From NCBI GenBank assembly GCA_937917025.1, contig CALFSF010000309.1:1-13058 (forward strand): a stretch of DNA of 13,058 nucleotides, written 5' to 3'. This DNA is from an uncultured Paraburkholderia sp. GTDB lineage: Bacteria; Pseudomonadota; Gammaproteobacteria; Burkholderiales; Burkholderiaceae. Both the position numbers and the translations under genes were made by a program. Shown piece after piece: positions 6,349-13,058 of the stretch (within the stretch, counting starts at the first letter, position 1; every line of letters starts with the position of its first letter). Under the pieces are notes generated by a model. It was not told where the DNA came from, did no database searches, and saw only the letters and a list, made by a program, of their open reading frames with translations.

Positions 6349-7149
6349 ATGCCGAATCAAACTGCCGCGCTGCTGAGCATTGTCGACGCCGACAAGGCGA
6401 CGCTCGACGCTGCACGCCCGCTGCCTCCGAACACGGTTGCTTCGCTGCGCGAGAAGCTCATGCTGGAGTGGACGTATCACTCGAATGCGATTGAAGGCAA
6501 CACGCTGACGCTGCGGGAAACGAAGGTGGTGCTCGAAGGCATTACAGTCGGCGGAAAGTCTCTTCGCGAGCACTTCGAGGCGACGAACCATCGTGACGCG
6601 ATTCTCTATGTCGAGGACGTCGTCTCGAAGGCGGAGGCGCTGTCGGAATGGCAGATCCGCGATATCCACGCGCTCGTGCTGAAGAACATCAATGCTGACG
6701 AAGCGGGCCGGTATCGCCACGAGAACGTCGTGATTGCGGGCGCAAGCACGACCCCGCCGGACTTTCTGCATCTGCCGGCCGAAATGGCCGGACTGATCGA
6801 CTGGTACGACCGCACCGCTCCGATGCATCCGGTCGAGCGTGCAGCGGAACTGCACACACGATTCGTGAAGATCCATCCGTTCGTCGATGGTAACGGACGA
6901 ACGGGACGGCTTCTGCTCAACTTCGAGTTGATGAAGGCGGGCTATCCGCCCGCGATTATCCGCAAAGAGGATCGGCTTGCTTACTACGACGCCCTCGACA
7001 AGGCCTGCGTGAGCGGCGACCATGCCGACATCACGCGGCTGGTCGCGGAGGCGACGCAGCGCTCGCTTGAAATCTATCTCGACGTGCTTGGGCTGCGCCA
7101 CGCCCCCGGCCCGGACACGGCACCGTCCTCGCCGGGTTTCCGGACTTAA
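6349..7149 (+). CDS. fic: Fic-domain protein, class II, predicted AMP-transferase
   Basis: A 266-residue protein with the complete Fic active-site motif HPFVDGNGRTGR (176-187). Fic enzymes use it to transfer AMP (sometimes another nucleotide or phosphate group) from a nucleotide to a hydroxyl side chain of a target protein; His176 is the catalytic base. Upstream, SNAIEGN (45-51) fits the (S/T)xxxE(G/N) inhibitory motif, with Glu49 expected to block productive ATP binding. An inhibitory helix placed before the Fic core defines class II. The region EWTYHSNAIEGNTLTLRET is typical of stand-alone Fic proteins of this class. No DNA-binding domain is evident after the core, only about 75 further residues with a low-complexity tail. 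ATG 6349 has a weak purine tract at 6340-6345, and an in-frame stop at 6244-6246 limits extension. No antitoxin or partner gene is adjacent, so regulation is probably in cis. Target unknown. Confidence 0.92.
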   Translation: MPNQTAALLSIVDADKATLDAARPLPPNTVASLREKLMLEWTYHSNAIEGNTLTLRETKVVLEGITVGGKSLREHFEATNHRDAILYVEDVVSKAEALSEWQIRDIHALVLKNINADEAGRYRHENVVIAGASTTPPDFLHLPAEMAGLIDWYDRTAPMHPVERAAELHTRFVKIHPFVDGNGRTGRLLLNFELMKAGYPPAIIRKEDRLAYYDALDKACVSGDHADITRLVAEATQRSLEIYLDVLGLRHAPGPDTAPSSPGFRT

Positions 7150-7519
7150 CTGGGGCAAAAGCGTGATGTCACATCATTGATGTGGCGCGTCGTTTGTGCA
7201 TGAAAAACGGGGACAGCGCACGGCAAGGTCATGGCGCTATCCGATGGCAAGGTGCAGCGTTGGGTCAACGAACTGCGCAATCCGCATCCCCGGTGAACTT
7301 TCTCCCCCGTCGCGGAATCTGTTAAAGCATGAACGGTCGACGTTCCATGCTCCGGAGCAAAGGCGCGGATTCCCGCGCGACGACGCAGGCGTTCCTTGCG
7401 AGACTCCGGACCCCCATCAGTCGGCGAGATTGGCTGTAGCCATTCTCGCCGTACGCCTGTCAGCAATCCCTGCTGCCCACCGCGCCTGGTTTTCCATGCG
7501 CCCAGATAGAGGAATTTCC
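7150..7519. other. Non-coding stretch between fic and the lipoprotein gene
   Basis: No convincing gene was found on either strand in these 370 bases. Contents seen: the overlapping TGATGT/ACATCA palindromes at 7164-7183; an imperfect 9-bp hairpin at 7327-7350 (GCATGAACG against CGTT-C-CATGC, loop GTCGA, one bulged C); and a 6-bp stem GCGCGG/CCGCGC at 7363-7378 with loop ATTC. A 20-odd residue reading near 7230-7300 looks mildly coding but matches nothing I recognise. No clear promoter for the lipoprotein gene could be picked out. Confidence 0.5.
7164..7183. repeat. Overlapping short palindromes downstream of fic
   Basis: TGATGT (7164-7169), its inverse ACATCA (7171-7176) and TGATGT again (7178-7183) are each separated by one base, so two overlapping perfect palindromes share the middle arm. 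It begins 15 nt after the fic stop. It could be a binding site or a small RNA structure; the arms are too AT-rich and short for a convincing terminator. Confidence 0.45.
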
Positions 7520-7996
7520 GTGCGAATCCTGACAGTTCTCCTTGCCTTTCTTTTCACACTCCTCACAGGCTGCGCCGCTTACAGGACACACGAGGCGCGA
7601 GACACACAGGGAGGCAAACTTGTCGGCTCCAACATTCTCGATCTGGTGCAGTCGGTCGGTATTCCAGACAAAACCATGAAAGTGGTCGACACCGGTGGCC
7701 CTGCCGACCGGATGACTGCGCAATGGAATTTCTCCAACGCGGATGCGGCGCTCGACATGACGCTGATCCTTCTTAACGTGAAGGTGGGCGGCGCCGGCAA
7801 ATGCACGATGACGGCCACGGTAGACCGCTGGGGTGGCAAGGTGCTCGAAGTGAACTTTCCGCAGGCACACAGCGACAGCATCGGTTCGGACTACGGCGCA
7901 TGCGAGCCACTCGTCGAGGAAGCGCTTACGCATATGCCGCATACGCCGATAGATCCGAAGTACGATGCGTTCGCACTCGTCGGCGCGGCGAAGTGA
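7520..7996 (+). CDS. Small predicted lipoprotein, function unknown
   Basis: A 158-residue protein that I do not recognise by family. The N-terminus VRILTVLLAFLFTLLTGC is a lipoprotein signal: one Arg, a hydrophobic core, and lipobox LTGC with Cys18 as the lipidation site. Ala at +2 fits sorting to the outer membrane. The mature part (about 140 residues) is soluble, contains a GKCTMTATVDRWGGKVLEV stretch that looks like beta-strands, and has two further cysteines (about residues 94 and 127) that could form a disulfide. GTG 7520 was chosen because GAGGA at 7509-7513 is 6 nt upstream and the signal peptide then starts correctly. ATG 7496 in the same frame would add eight polar residues and lacks a ribosome site. 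It stands alone between non-coding stretches, so context gives no function. Confidence 0.75.
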   Translation: MRILTVLLAFLFTLLTGCAAYRTHEARDTQGGKLVGSNILDLVQSVGIPDKTMKVVDTGGPADRMTAQWNFSNADAALDMTLILLNVKVGGAGKCTMTATVDRWGGKVLEVNFPQAHSDSIGSDYGACEPLVEEALTHMPHTPIDPKYDAFALVGAAK

Positions 7997-8305
7997 GACG
8001 GCTCCCCGAACGACTGCGAAACACGCCTCACGTGACGCATGTTTCATCGAGGTCGCCGACGTGCCAGAGCTGACGGTGCGCGAGCGGTAGCGATTCATGG
8101 AAAGCGCGGCGCGCGGGCAAGTCGCGTTGCTGTGTAAGTTCGACGGCAGTTCCGGGAGTAGACGCTCAATTGCCGGTCAGGGTCAGCTTTTATTGTCGAC
8201 GGTTATTAAAATAGCCTTTCTGAAACCCTTCAGATTGTCAGGGAAATGCCGTAACAACAGGCGTAATTCTTTTGTCTGTGTAACGCGTATTTTTCGGGGA
8301 AGGGT
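7997..8305. other. Non-coding leader region upstream of the chemoreceptor gene
   Basis: These 309 bases hold no supported gene; a 70-codon reading at 8097-8309 has an atypical composition and no ribosome site. The stretch from about 8185 to 8300 is markedly AT-richer than its surroundings and probably contains the chemoreceptor promoter. TTGTCA at 8235-8240 resembles a -35 box but has no well-spaced -10. GCCGTAAC at 8248-8255 is near the flagellar sigma-28 -10 (GCCGATAA), but no TAAA box lies at the right distance. Confidence 0.45.
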
Positions 8306-10027
8306 ATGAAAAACATGAAGCTGTCGACGCGTCTCATTGCGGGCTTTTCGTTGCTGACAACGCTACTGATCGGTACTGCCGGCGTGGCGTTCTATGGCCT
8401 GTCACAGTTAAACGGCAAGCTCGACGATATCGCGCGGGTGAATAACACCGAGTCGCGACTTGCCAATGTCATGAAGTCCTCGATTCAGGACCGCGCGATC
8501 GCGGTTCGAAATCTGGCGTTCCTTGATAACCATCAGGACCTGCTTTCGGAAGTCGACCGCATCAGGAAGCAGGATCAGATCTACGCCAGTGCAGCAAAGC
8601 AGTTGCGCGAGATTTTTTCGCAGGAAGAGGGAACGACCGGGGAGGAGCGCAAACTACTGGCCGAGGTCGATCAGGGAGAGGCCCTCGCGGTTCCTCCGAT
8701 GAACAAGGCCATCGAACAGGCTGTTGGCAACGACATTGCGACCGCGAGCAAGACCATCATGAATGAGGCTCGCCCGCCTCAGCGCGCGTGGCTCGCGAAA
8801 GCTGTCGCACTGGCGGACCGGGAAGACGAAGAGAACGCTGAAGCACAGAAAGATGCGGTGGCCACGTACTTCAACATCCGCATGTTTGTCGGCTCCCTGG
8901 CGGGACTGGCCATTCTCGTTGCTGTCGCTACGGCAGTGGTTCTCACCCGAGGCGTCCTTCGCCAGCTGGGCGGAGAGCCCGGCGACGCGCAGGAGATCGC
9001 CGGCCAGATCGCGGCGGGCAACCTGCTTGTCCCCATCGCGTTGGCGCGTGGCGACGACCGCAGCCTGATGGCGTCGCTCGAAGCGATGCGCGTGCGTCTG
9101 ACGACCATCGTCGCGGGCATCAAGACGTCGGCCGAGTCGATATCGGTGGCTGCTGGCGAGATTGCTCAAGGTAACGTCGATCTGTCGCAGCGCACCGAAG
9201 AACAGGCAGCATCGCTCGAAGAGACCGCGGCGAGCATGGAAGAGCTGACGTCGACCGTTAAGGCGAACACCGACAATGCGCGTCAGGGCAGCACACTCGC
9301 GGCCACTGCGTCGCAGACTGCTTCCGCGGGTGGCGACGTCGTGCATCGCGTGGTCAGCACGATGGAGGACATCTCGTCGAGTTCATCGAAGGTGGCCGAG
9401 ATCATTTCGGTAATCGAAGGAATCGCGTTCCAGACCAACATCCTTGCGCTCAATGCCGCGGTCGAAGCTGCACGTGCGGGCGAAGAGGGCCGGGGCTTCG
9501 CAGTCGTGGCAGGCGAAGTGCGGACACTCGCGCAACGCAGCGCCGCTGCCGCGAAGGAGATCAAGGATCTGATCGGGACATCGGTGTCGCACGTCAAAGC
9601 GGGCTCGGAACTCGTGCAGGACGCCGGACAGACGATGGGGGAGGTCGTGCGCGCGGTTCAGCGGATGACGGACATCATGGGTGAGATTGCATCTGCGTCC
9701 GCAGAGCAGAGTACCGGCATCGAGCAGGTCAATGTGGCGGTAACCCAGATGGATGAAGTCACGCAGCAAAACGCCGCGCTCGTTGAACAGGCTACGGCTG
9801 CTTCGCAGGCGATGGCCGATCAGGCCGAAGCGCTGCGTGCGGCCGTGTCGATCTTCAAGGTAGGCGAGTCGTCGGCTTCGGGATCGCCTGCGGTGAAAAT
9901 CGCTTCGGACATCCGTAGCAGGCAAGTCTCCGCGCCGTCCCGGAAAGCGACCGTCTCAATTCAGGAACGCGTCCCTTCGCTGCAATCGACGGCGACCGCT
10001 GCGAGCCCCGACTGGCAGCGTTTCTGA
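8306..10027 (+). CDS. Methyl-accepting chemotaxis protein (Tar-like, four-helix-bundle sensor)
   Basis: A 573-residue inner-membrane chemoreceptor. TM1 spans about 8-31 (LIAGFSLLTTLLIGTAGVAFYGL). A mostly helical periplasmic region of about 160 residues fits the four-helix-bundle sensor. TM2 is at 193-216, followed by a HAMP linker (RGVLRQLGGEPGDAQEIAGQIAAGNL). The signalling domain holds the strictly conserved hairpin tip E371-GIAFQTNILALNAAVEAARAGEEGRGFAVVA, which binds CheA and CheW, flanked by Ala/Glu/Gln-rich adaptation helices. After a flexible Ser/Ala-rich tail it ends in DWQRF, matching the xWxxF tether for CheR/CheB methylation enzymes. The start is ATG 8306 behind GGGGAAGGG (8296-8304); ATG 8315 is a possible second start. 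No che genes are adjacent, so it is a dispersed receptor. The ligand is unknown. Confidence 0.95.
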   Translation: MKNMKLSTRLIAGFSLLTTLLIGTAGVAFYGLSQLNGKLDDIARVNNTESRLANVMKSSIQDRAIAVRNLAFLDNHQDLLSEVDRIRKQDQIYASAAKQLREIFSQEEGTTGEERKLLAEVDQGEALAVPPMNKAIEQAVGNDIATASKTIMNEARPPQRAWLAKAVALADREDEENAEAQKDAVATYFNIRMFVGSLAGLAILVAVATAVVLTRGVLRQLGGEPGDAQEIAGQIAAGNLLVPIALARGDDRSLMASLEAMRVRLTTIVAGIKTSAESISVAAGEIAQGNVDLSQRTEEQAASLEETAASMEELTSTVKANTDNARQGSTLAATASQTASAGGDVVHRVVSTMEDISSSSSKVAEIISVIEGIAFQTNILALNAAVEAARAGEEGRGFAVVAGEVRTLAQRSAAAAKEIKDLIGTSVSHVKAGSELVQDAGQTMGEVVRAVQRMTDIMGEIASASAEQSTGIEQVNVAVTQMDEVTQQNAALVEQATAASQAMADQAEALRAAVSIFKVGESSASGSPAVKIASDIRSRQVSAPSRKATVSIQERVPSLQSTATAASPDWQRF

Positions 10028-10201
10028 CGCACCGGAGTTGCTCTACGGCATGTGCTGCCGCGTGCGCTGGTTGGGAAGAGGAATTGGCGCACGTTAAGGC
10101 TTGCTGCTCCGCGGGCTGGCCAGCGTCTCGATTTCGGAGTCAGTTGCGCAATTGCGTTCAGTGACGATGTGACTCGGCTCGGGAAACTGGTCTTCGAATT
10201 G

Positions 10202-10228
10202 GCGACTGTCGATACGATCGACTATCGC
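10202..10228 (-). terminator. Possible hairpin at the 3' end of the efflux operon
   Basis: GTCGAT (10208-10213) and ATCGAC (10217-10222) form a perfect stem with loop ACG. Beyond a 2x2 mismatch, GCGA (10202-10205) pairs with TCGC (10225-10228). It overlaps the stop codon of the outer-membrane lipoprotein gene on the minus strand and lies between convergent genes. No T-run follows on either strand, so its role as a terminator is uncertain. Confidence 0.3.
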
Positions 10229-11865
10229 GCCTGCCCGTTTTGGAGAGAGGTCGCGGGCACGGAGGCGCGCGGTGCAGTATCGGCCGCGTCGGGCAGCGTT
10301 TCCCAGCCGCCGCCGAGCGCCTTGTACAGCGCGACCACATCGGTGGTGACCTGGGTCGTGCCTTGCGCATACTGCTGGCGTGCCTGCGAAAGCTGGCGTT
10401 CGGTGTCCAGCACGTTGATAAACGACACGAGCCCCTGGCGATAGCTGTCGCGGGCGAGATCGAACGCCACCTGCTGATCGGCGACGCTGCGCGCGAGCGC
10501 ATCGCGTCGCGACTGATCGGTACGACAGGCCGTCAACGCGTTGTCGACGTCGCTCAGCGCAGTCAACACCGCCTTGCGGTATTCGAGCGCGGCTTCCTGC
10601 TGCTGGGCCTGCGAAAGCCTCAGGTTCGACACCAGTGCGCCGCCCTGGAAAACAGGCAATGACACCGACGGCCCGAACGAGTAGAACAGGTGCGACCAGC
10701 GCGTCAGATCGCCGGCATGCGTTGCGCGTGTGCCGACCTGGCCCGTCAGGGAAATGTCCGGATAGAACTGCGCGACCGCCACGCCGACATTCGCGGTCGC
10801 CGCATGCAGATTGGCTTCCGCACGGCGAATATCGGGGCGCCGCCGCGCAAGCGTCGATGGCAGACCCACCGGCACGGTCGGTGGCACGGGCGGCACGGGC
10901 GCGGCCGCCGCGAGCAGGCTGTCGAGCGAGCCGGGTGCTTCGCCGAGCAGATACGACAGCGCGTTGGAGGCCTGAGCGATCTGCTGTTCGAATTGCGGCA
11001 ACTGCGCCTGTGTCTGCGCGAGCTGTGCGGATGCGTTTCTCACATCCGCATCGCTCGCGAGGCCTGCGTGGGCCTGGCTCTGCGTGAGCGTCAACACCTC
11101 GCGCTGCTGGTCGATCAGGCCAACGGCGATGTCGCGCTGGGCCTGCGCACCGCGCAACTGCGTGTAGGTCTGCGCCACTTCGGCGACCAGCGAAACCAGT
11201 GCGTCGTTATGGCTTTCGATGGCGGCCTGCTCCTGGGCGCCGGCTGCTTCAACGGACCGTCGCACGCGGCCGAACAGGTCCAGCTCCCACGATGCATCGA
11301 AGCCGGCCTGCCATAGATTGATCGGGGACGTCAGCTGGTTGAGCAGGTTGCTGGCGCCGTTCTGAACGGCCGCTCCCGAACCCGGCGCGAACTGGTTGAC
11401 AGGCGAGCCTGGCGCACCGAGCTGATCGACCTTGTCATACACGCCCTGCGACTCGAGAAAACCCTTGATGCCCAGCTGTTCGCGCTGATAGCTCGCGGTG
11501 GCCCGCACGTCCGGCAGCCCCTGGGCGGCGGCACCCTGAACCTGTGCGCGCGCTTCGGCAATGCGCAGAACCGCCTGCTGCAGATCGAGATTGCTGCCGA
11601 CCGCGCGCTCGACCAGCTGGTCGAGCGTCGCATCGCCGAACGCGCGCCACCAGCGGGGATCTGGATCGGAATCGGTCGTGATCCGCGACGTCCCCTGCGC
11701 GGGCGGCGTTCCCCTGGCGCCACTCTTCATCTCTGGCGCCGATGCCGCCTGCGAGTCGTGCCACGACGCCGGGATGCGGGCGTCGGGCGTTTTGAAGTCG
11801 GGCCCGACCGTGCACGCGGACAGTAACGCAGCGAAGGCAAGCCCAAAGGCGATGCGTCGATTCAT
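10222..11865 (-). CDS. NodT-family outer-membrane efflux lipoprotein (RND/EmrAB-type outer channel)
   Basis: The outer-membrane duct of a tripartite drug or metabolite exporter, 547 residues. The N-terminus is a lipoprotein signal ending LLSAC, with Cys18 lipidated, followed by TVGPDFKTP, the usual opening of this family (CxVGPDYxxP). Two outer-membrane efflux repeats follow: the first begins near WWRAFGDATLDQLVERA (71-88), with DASWELDLFGRVRR near 190-202; the second includes RRRPDIRRAEANLHAATANVGVAVAQFYPDISLTG and a C-terminal coiled-coil half ending around YKALGGGW. It is longer than the common 460-500 residues: a Gly/Pro/Asn-rich stretch at about 130-185, at a predicted surface-loop position, and a linker at 36-70 account for most of this. 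GGAGG lies 8 nt before ATG. The gene starts one nucleotide after the transporter stop codon, so the two are almost certainly co-translated. Confidence 0.92.
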   Translation of the reverse strand: MNRRIAFGLAFAALLSACTVGPDFKTPDARIPASWHDSQAASAPEMKSGARGTPPAQGTSRITTDSDPDPRWWRAFGDATLDQLVERAVGSNLDLQQAVLRIAEARAQVQGAAAQGLPDVRATASYQREQLGIKGFLESQGVYDKVDQLGAPGSPVNQFAPGSGAAVQNGASNLLNQLTSPINLWQAGFDASWELDLFGRVRRSVEAAGAQEQAAIESHNDALVSLVAEVAQTYTQLRGAQAQRDIAVGLIDQQREVLTLTQSQAHAGLASDADVRNASAQLAQTQAQLPQFEQQIAQASNALSYLLGEAPGSLDSLLAAAAPVPPVPPTVPVGLPSTLARRRPDIRRAEANLHAATANVGVAVAQFYPDISLTGQVGTRATHAGDLTRWSHLFYSFGPSVSLPVFQGGALVSNLRLSQAQQQEAALEYRKAVLTALSDVDNALTACRTDQSRRDALARSVADQQVAFDLARDSYRQGLVSFINVLDTERQLSQARQQYAQGTTQVTTDVVALYKALGGGWETLPDAADTAPRASVPATSLQNGQAR

Positions 11866-11866
11866 C

Positions 11867-13058
11867 TCAGTGTCCTCCCGCGCCCCCCGCCGCTTTGGCC
11901 GGCGAGAAAAACAGCGTTACCGGAATGACCAGCACGCAGAACACGGCGAGTATCGCGAATACGTCGACGTATGCGAGGATCGTCGCCTGCGAAATGAAGG
12001 TGGTGTACAGACGGCCGGTCGCGGTTTGCAGCGCCTGCGCGAGCGGCTCGCCCGTCATGCCGGCGATCGTGTGCGCCGTGCGCTGCAAGGTGTCGTTGTA
12101 GTTCTGCGAAAGCGTCGACATATGACCGGAGAGATGCGCCATGCGCGCCTGGGTACGCTCGCGGATCAGCGCGGTGGATACCGAGATGCCAATCGAACCC
12201 GCTATGTTGCGGAACATCGTGAAGAGCGCGGAGGCGTCGTTATTCAGCTGTCTCGGCACCGTGAGATAGGTGAGCGTCGTGATCGGCACGAACAGAAAGC
12301 CGATCGCAAGCGACTGCACGCTGCGCATCTTGACGAGCGTGAGGTAGTCGATATCCGGTGTAAGCGTATGGGAATACGCGAGTGCGACCGCGAGCAGAAA
12401 GAAGCCGAATGCGACCAGGAACCGGGTCTGTATATGCGGCATCAACCTGCTGATCAGCGGTATTTCCATCGTGATCAACAATGCGCCTGGCGATAACACC
12501 AGACCCGACATCATCGCCGTATAACCGAGCTGCTGCTGGGCCAGCTGCGGCACGAGCACCGCGCTGCCGTAAAGGATCGTCGCGAACGCAGCGATCGTGG
12601 CGCACCCGAGCGCGAAATTGCGATCTTTCAGACAACGCAGATCGACCACCGGCTTCCTTGCATAGAGGAGCCAGAACGTCGCGCCCACAATACCCGCCAA
12701 AGCCAGCACCGCGAACGTCACGATGAACGGCGACGAGAACCAGTCGTCGTCCTCGCCACGATCGAGCATCACCTGCAGGCAACCGAGGCCGAGCGCAATC
12801 AGCCCGATGCCGATGTAGTCGACGCTCGCCTTGCCGGCGGATTTCTTTTCCCAGGGGGGATCTTCGACAAACTGCATCACGGCGATCGACGTCAGGATGC
12901 CCACGGGCACGTTCAGCAGAAAGACCCAGCGCCACGAAAAATTGTCGGTGATCCAGCCGCCGAGCGTCGGCCCGAGAACCGGCGCGACGACGATCGCCAC
13001 CGCTGAGATGGAGAAGGCGCGGCCACGTTGGGCAGGCGGGAAGGTATCGAGGAGGATC
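11867..13058 (-). CDS. emrB: DHA2-family multidrug transporter, EmrB/QacA type (partial, 5' end outside window)
   Basis: An inner-membrane proton-driven drug exporter of the 14-helix DHA2 branch of the major facilitator superfamily. About 396 residues are visible; the reading continues open to the right edge (LLDTFPPAQRGRAFSISAVAIV), so the GTG at 12998-13000 is internal, not the start. The visible part begins just before antiporter motif C (APVLGPTLGGWI), followed by the NFSWRWVFLLNVPVG segment characteristic of EmrB-like proteins, then a charged loop and roughly nine further hydrophobic helices. The last is ILAYVDVFAILAVFCVLVIPVTLFF with a short Gly/Ala-rich tail. The outer-membrane lipoprotein gene follows after 1 nt, and its ribosome site lies inside this gene's last codons. 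Such operons normally carry an HlyD/EmrA membrane-fusion gene upstream, expected just beyond the right edge. Substrates cannot be inferred. The symbol is by family. Confidence 0.9.
   Translation of the reverse strand, partial: ILLDTFPPAQRGRAFSISAVAIVVAPVLGPTLGGWITDNFSWRWVFLLNVPVGILTSIAVMQFVEDPPWEKKSAGKASVDYIGIGLIALGLGCLQVMLDRGEDDDWFSSPFIVTFAVLALAGIVGATFWLLYARKPVVDLRCLKDRNFALGCATIAAFATILYGSAVLVPQLAQQQLGYTAMMSGLVLSPGALLITMEIPLISRLMPHIQTRFLVAFGFFLLAVALAYSHTLTPDIDYLTLVKMRSVQSLAIGFLFVPITTLTYLTVPRQLNNDASALFTMFRNIAGSIGISVSTALIRERTQARMAHLSGHMSTLSQNYNDTLQRTAHTIAGMTGEPLAQALQTATGRLYTTFISQATILAYVDVFAILAVFCVLVIPVTLFFSPAKAAGGAGGH

Noticed and set aside
7146..7466. 106-codon minus-strand reading downstream of fic
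   Set aside because: Low-complexity mixture of Arg, Ser and Thr without domain features; it overlaps the fic stop and contains the palindromes.
8040..8090. Short frame CFIEVADVPELTVRER followed by a stop, looking like the tail of a lost gene
   Set aside because: Only 16 codons look coding and nothing upstream in the frame continues it.
7460..8098. 212-codon minus-strand reading opposite the lipoprotein gene
   Set aside because: It is the complement of a gene with a clear ribosome site and lipobox and has no recognisable domain.
8248..8255. GCCGTAAC as a sigma-28 flagellar promoter for the chemoreceptor
   Set aside because: The matching TAAA element is absent at the required distance upstream, so the promoter class cannot be claimed.
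8097..8309. 70-codon reading upstream of and overlapping the chemoreceptor start
   Set aside because: Composition is Arg/Ser/Lys-rich with codon use unlike the neighbours, there is no ribosome site, and it covers the AT-rich probable promoter region.
12998..13000. GTG as start codon of the DHA2 transporter
   Set aside because: The frame stays open to the window edge with family-typical residues (LLDTFPPAQRGRAFS) before it, and this codon falls directly before motif C in the middle of the usual protein.

Overview
The window is a 13 kb stretch of high-GC proteobacterial chromosome, most like Burkholderiales (Paraburkholderia, Burkholderia or Caballeronia). This is inferred from strong G/C third positions, a Bug/TctC-type solute receptor, a chemoreceptor ending in an xWxxF tether, and a DHA2 transporter paired with a NodT-type outer-membrane lipoprotein. 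No rRNA, tRNA, CRISPR array or intact insertion sequence was seen.

Left part (1-6067, + strand): the 3' end of a glutathione reductase gene (gor) is followed by what looks like one catabolic operon: a LacI-family regulator, a Gfo/Idh/MocA dehydrogenase 3 nt behind it, then tctC, tctB and tctA, which together make a complete tripartite tricarboxylate-type transporter. Upstream of the regulator lies a good sigma-70-like promoter. Two TAAACG-type operator palindromes with centres 20 bp apart sit at its predicted transcription start, so the regulator probably represses its own operon. The logic would be: periplasmic capture by TctC, import by TctAB, NAD(P)-linked oxidation by the dehydrogenase, and induction when the LacI protein binds a ligand. 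A LacI regulator and a sugar-type dehydrogenase next to a carboxylate transporter point to a sugar acid or other carboxylated polyol, but the substrate is not known. The dehydrogenase has Arg where the family usually has its catalytic Asp.

Middle part (6068-10027, + strand): apparently independent single genes. These are a class II Fic protein with an intact active-site motif and an N-terminal inhibitory motif, a small unrecognised lipoprotein, and a methyl-accepting chemotaxis protein. The two non-coding stretches here (7150-7519 and 7997-8305) contain small palindromes but no recognisable gene.

Right part (10222-13058, - strand): a multidrug efflux operon read towards the left. A DHA2/EmrB-type 14-helix transporter, whose 5' end is beyond the right edge, is followed after one nucleotide by a NodT-type outer-membrane efflux lipoprotein. 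A membrane-fusion (HlyD/EmrA) gene is expected just outside the window.
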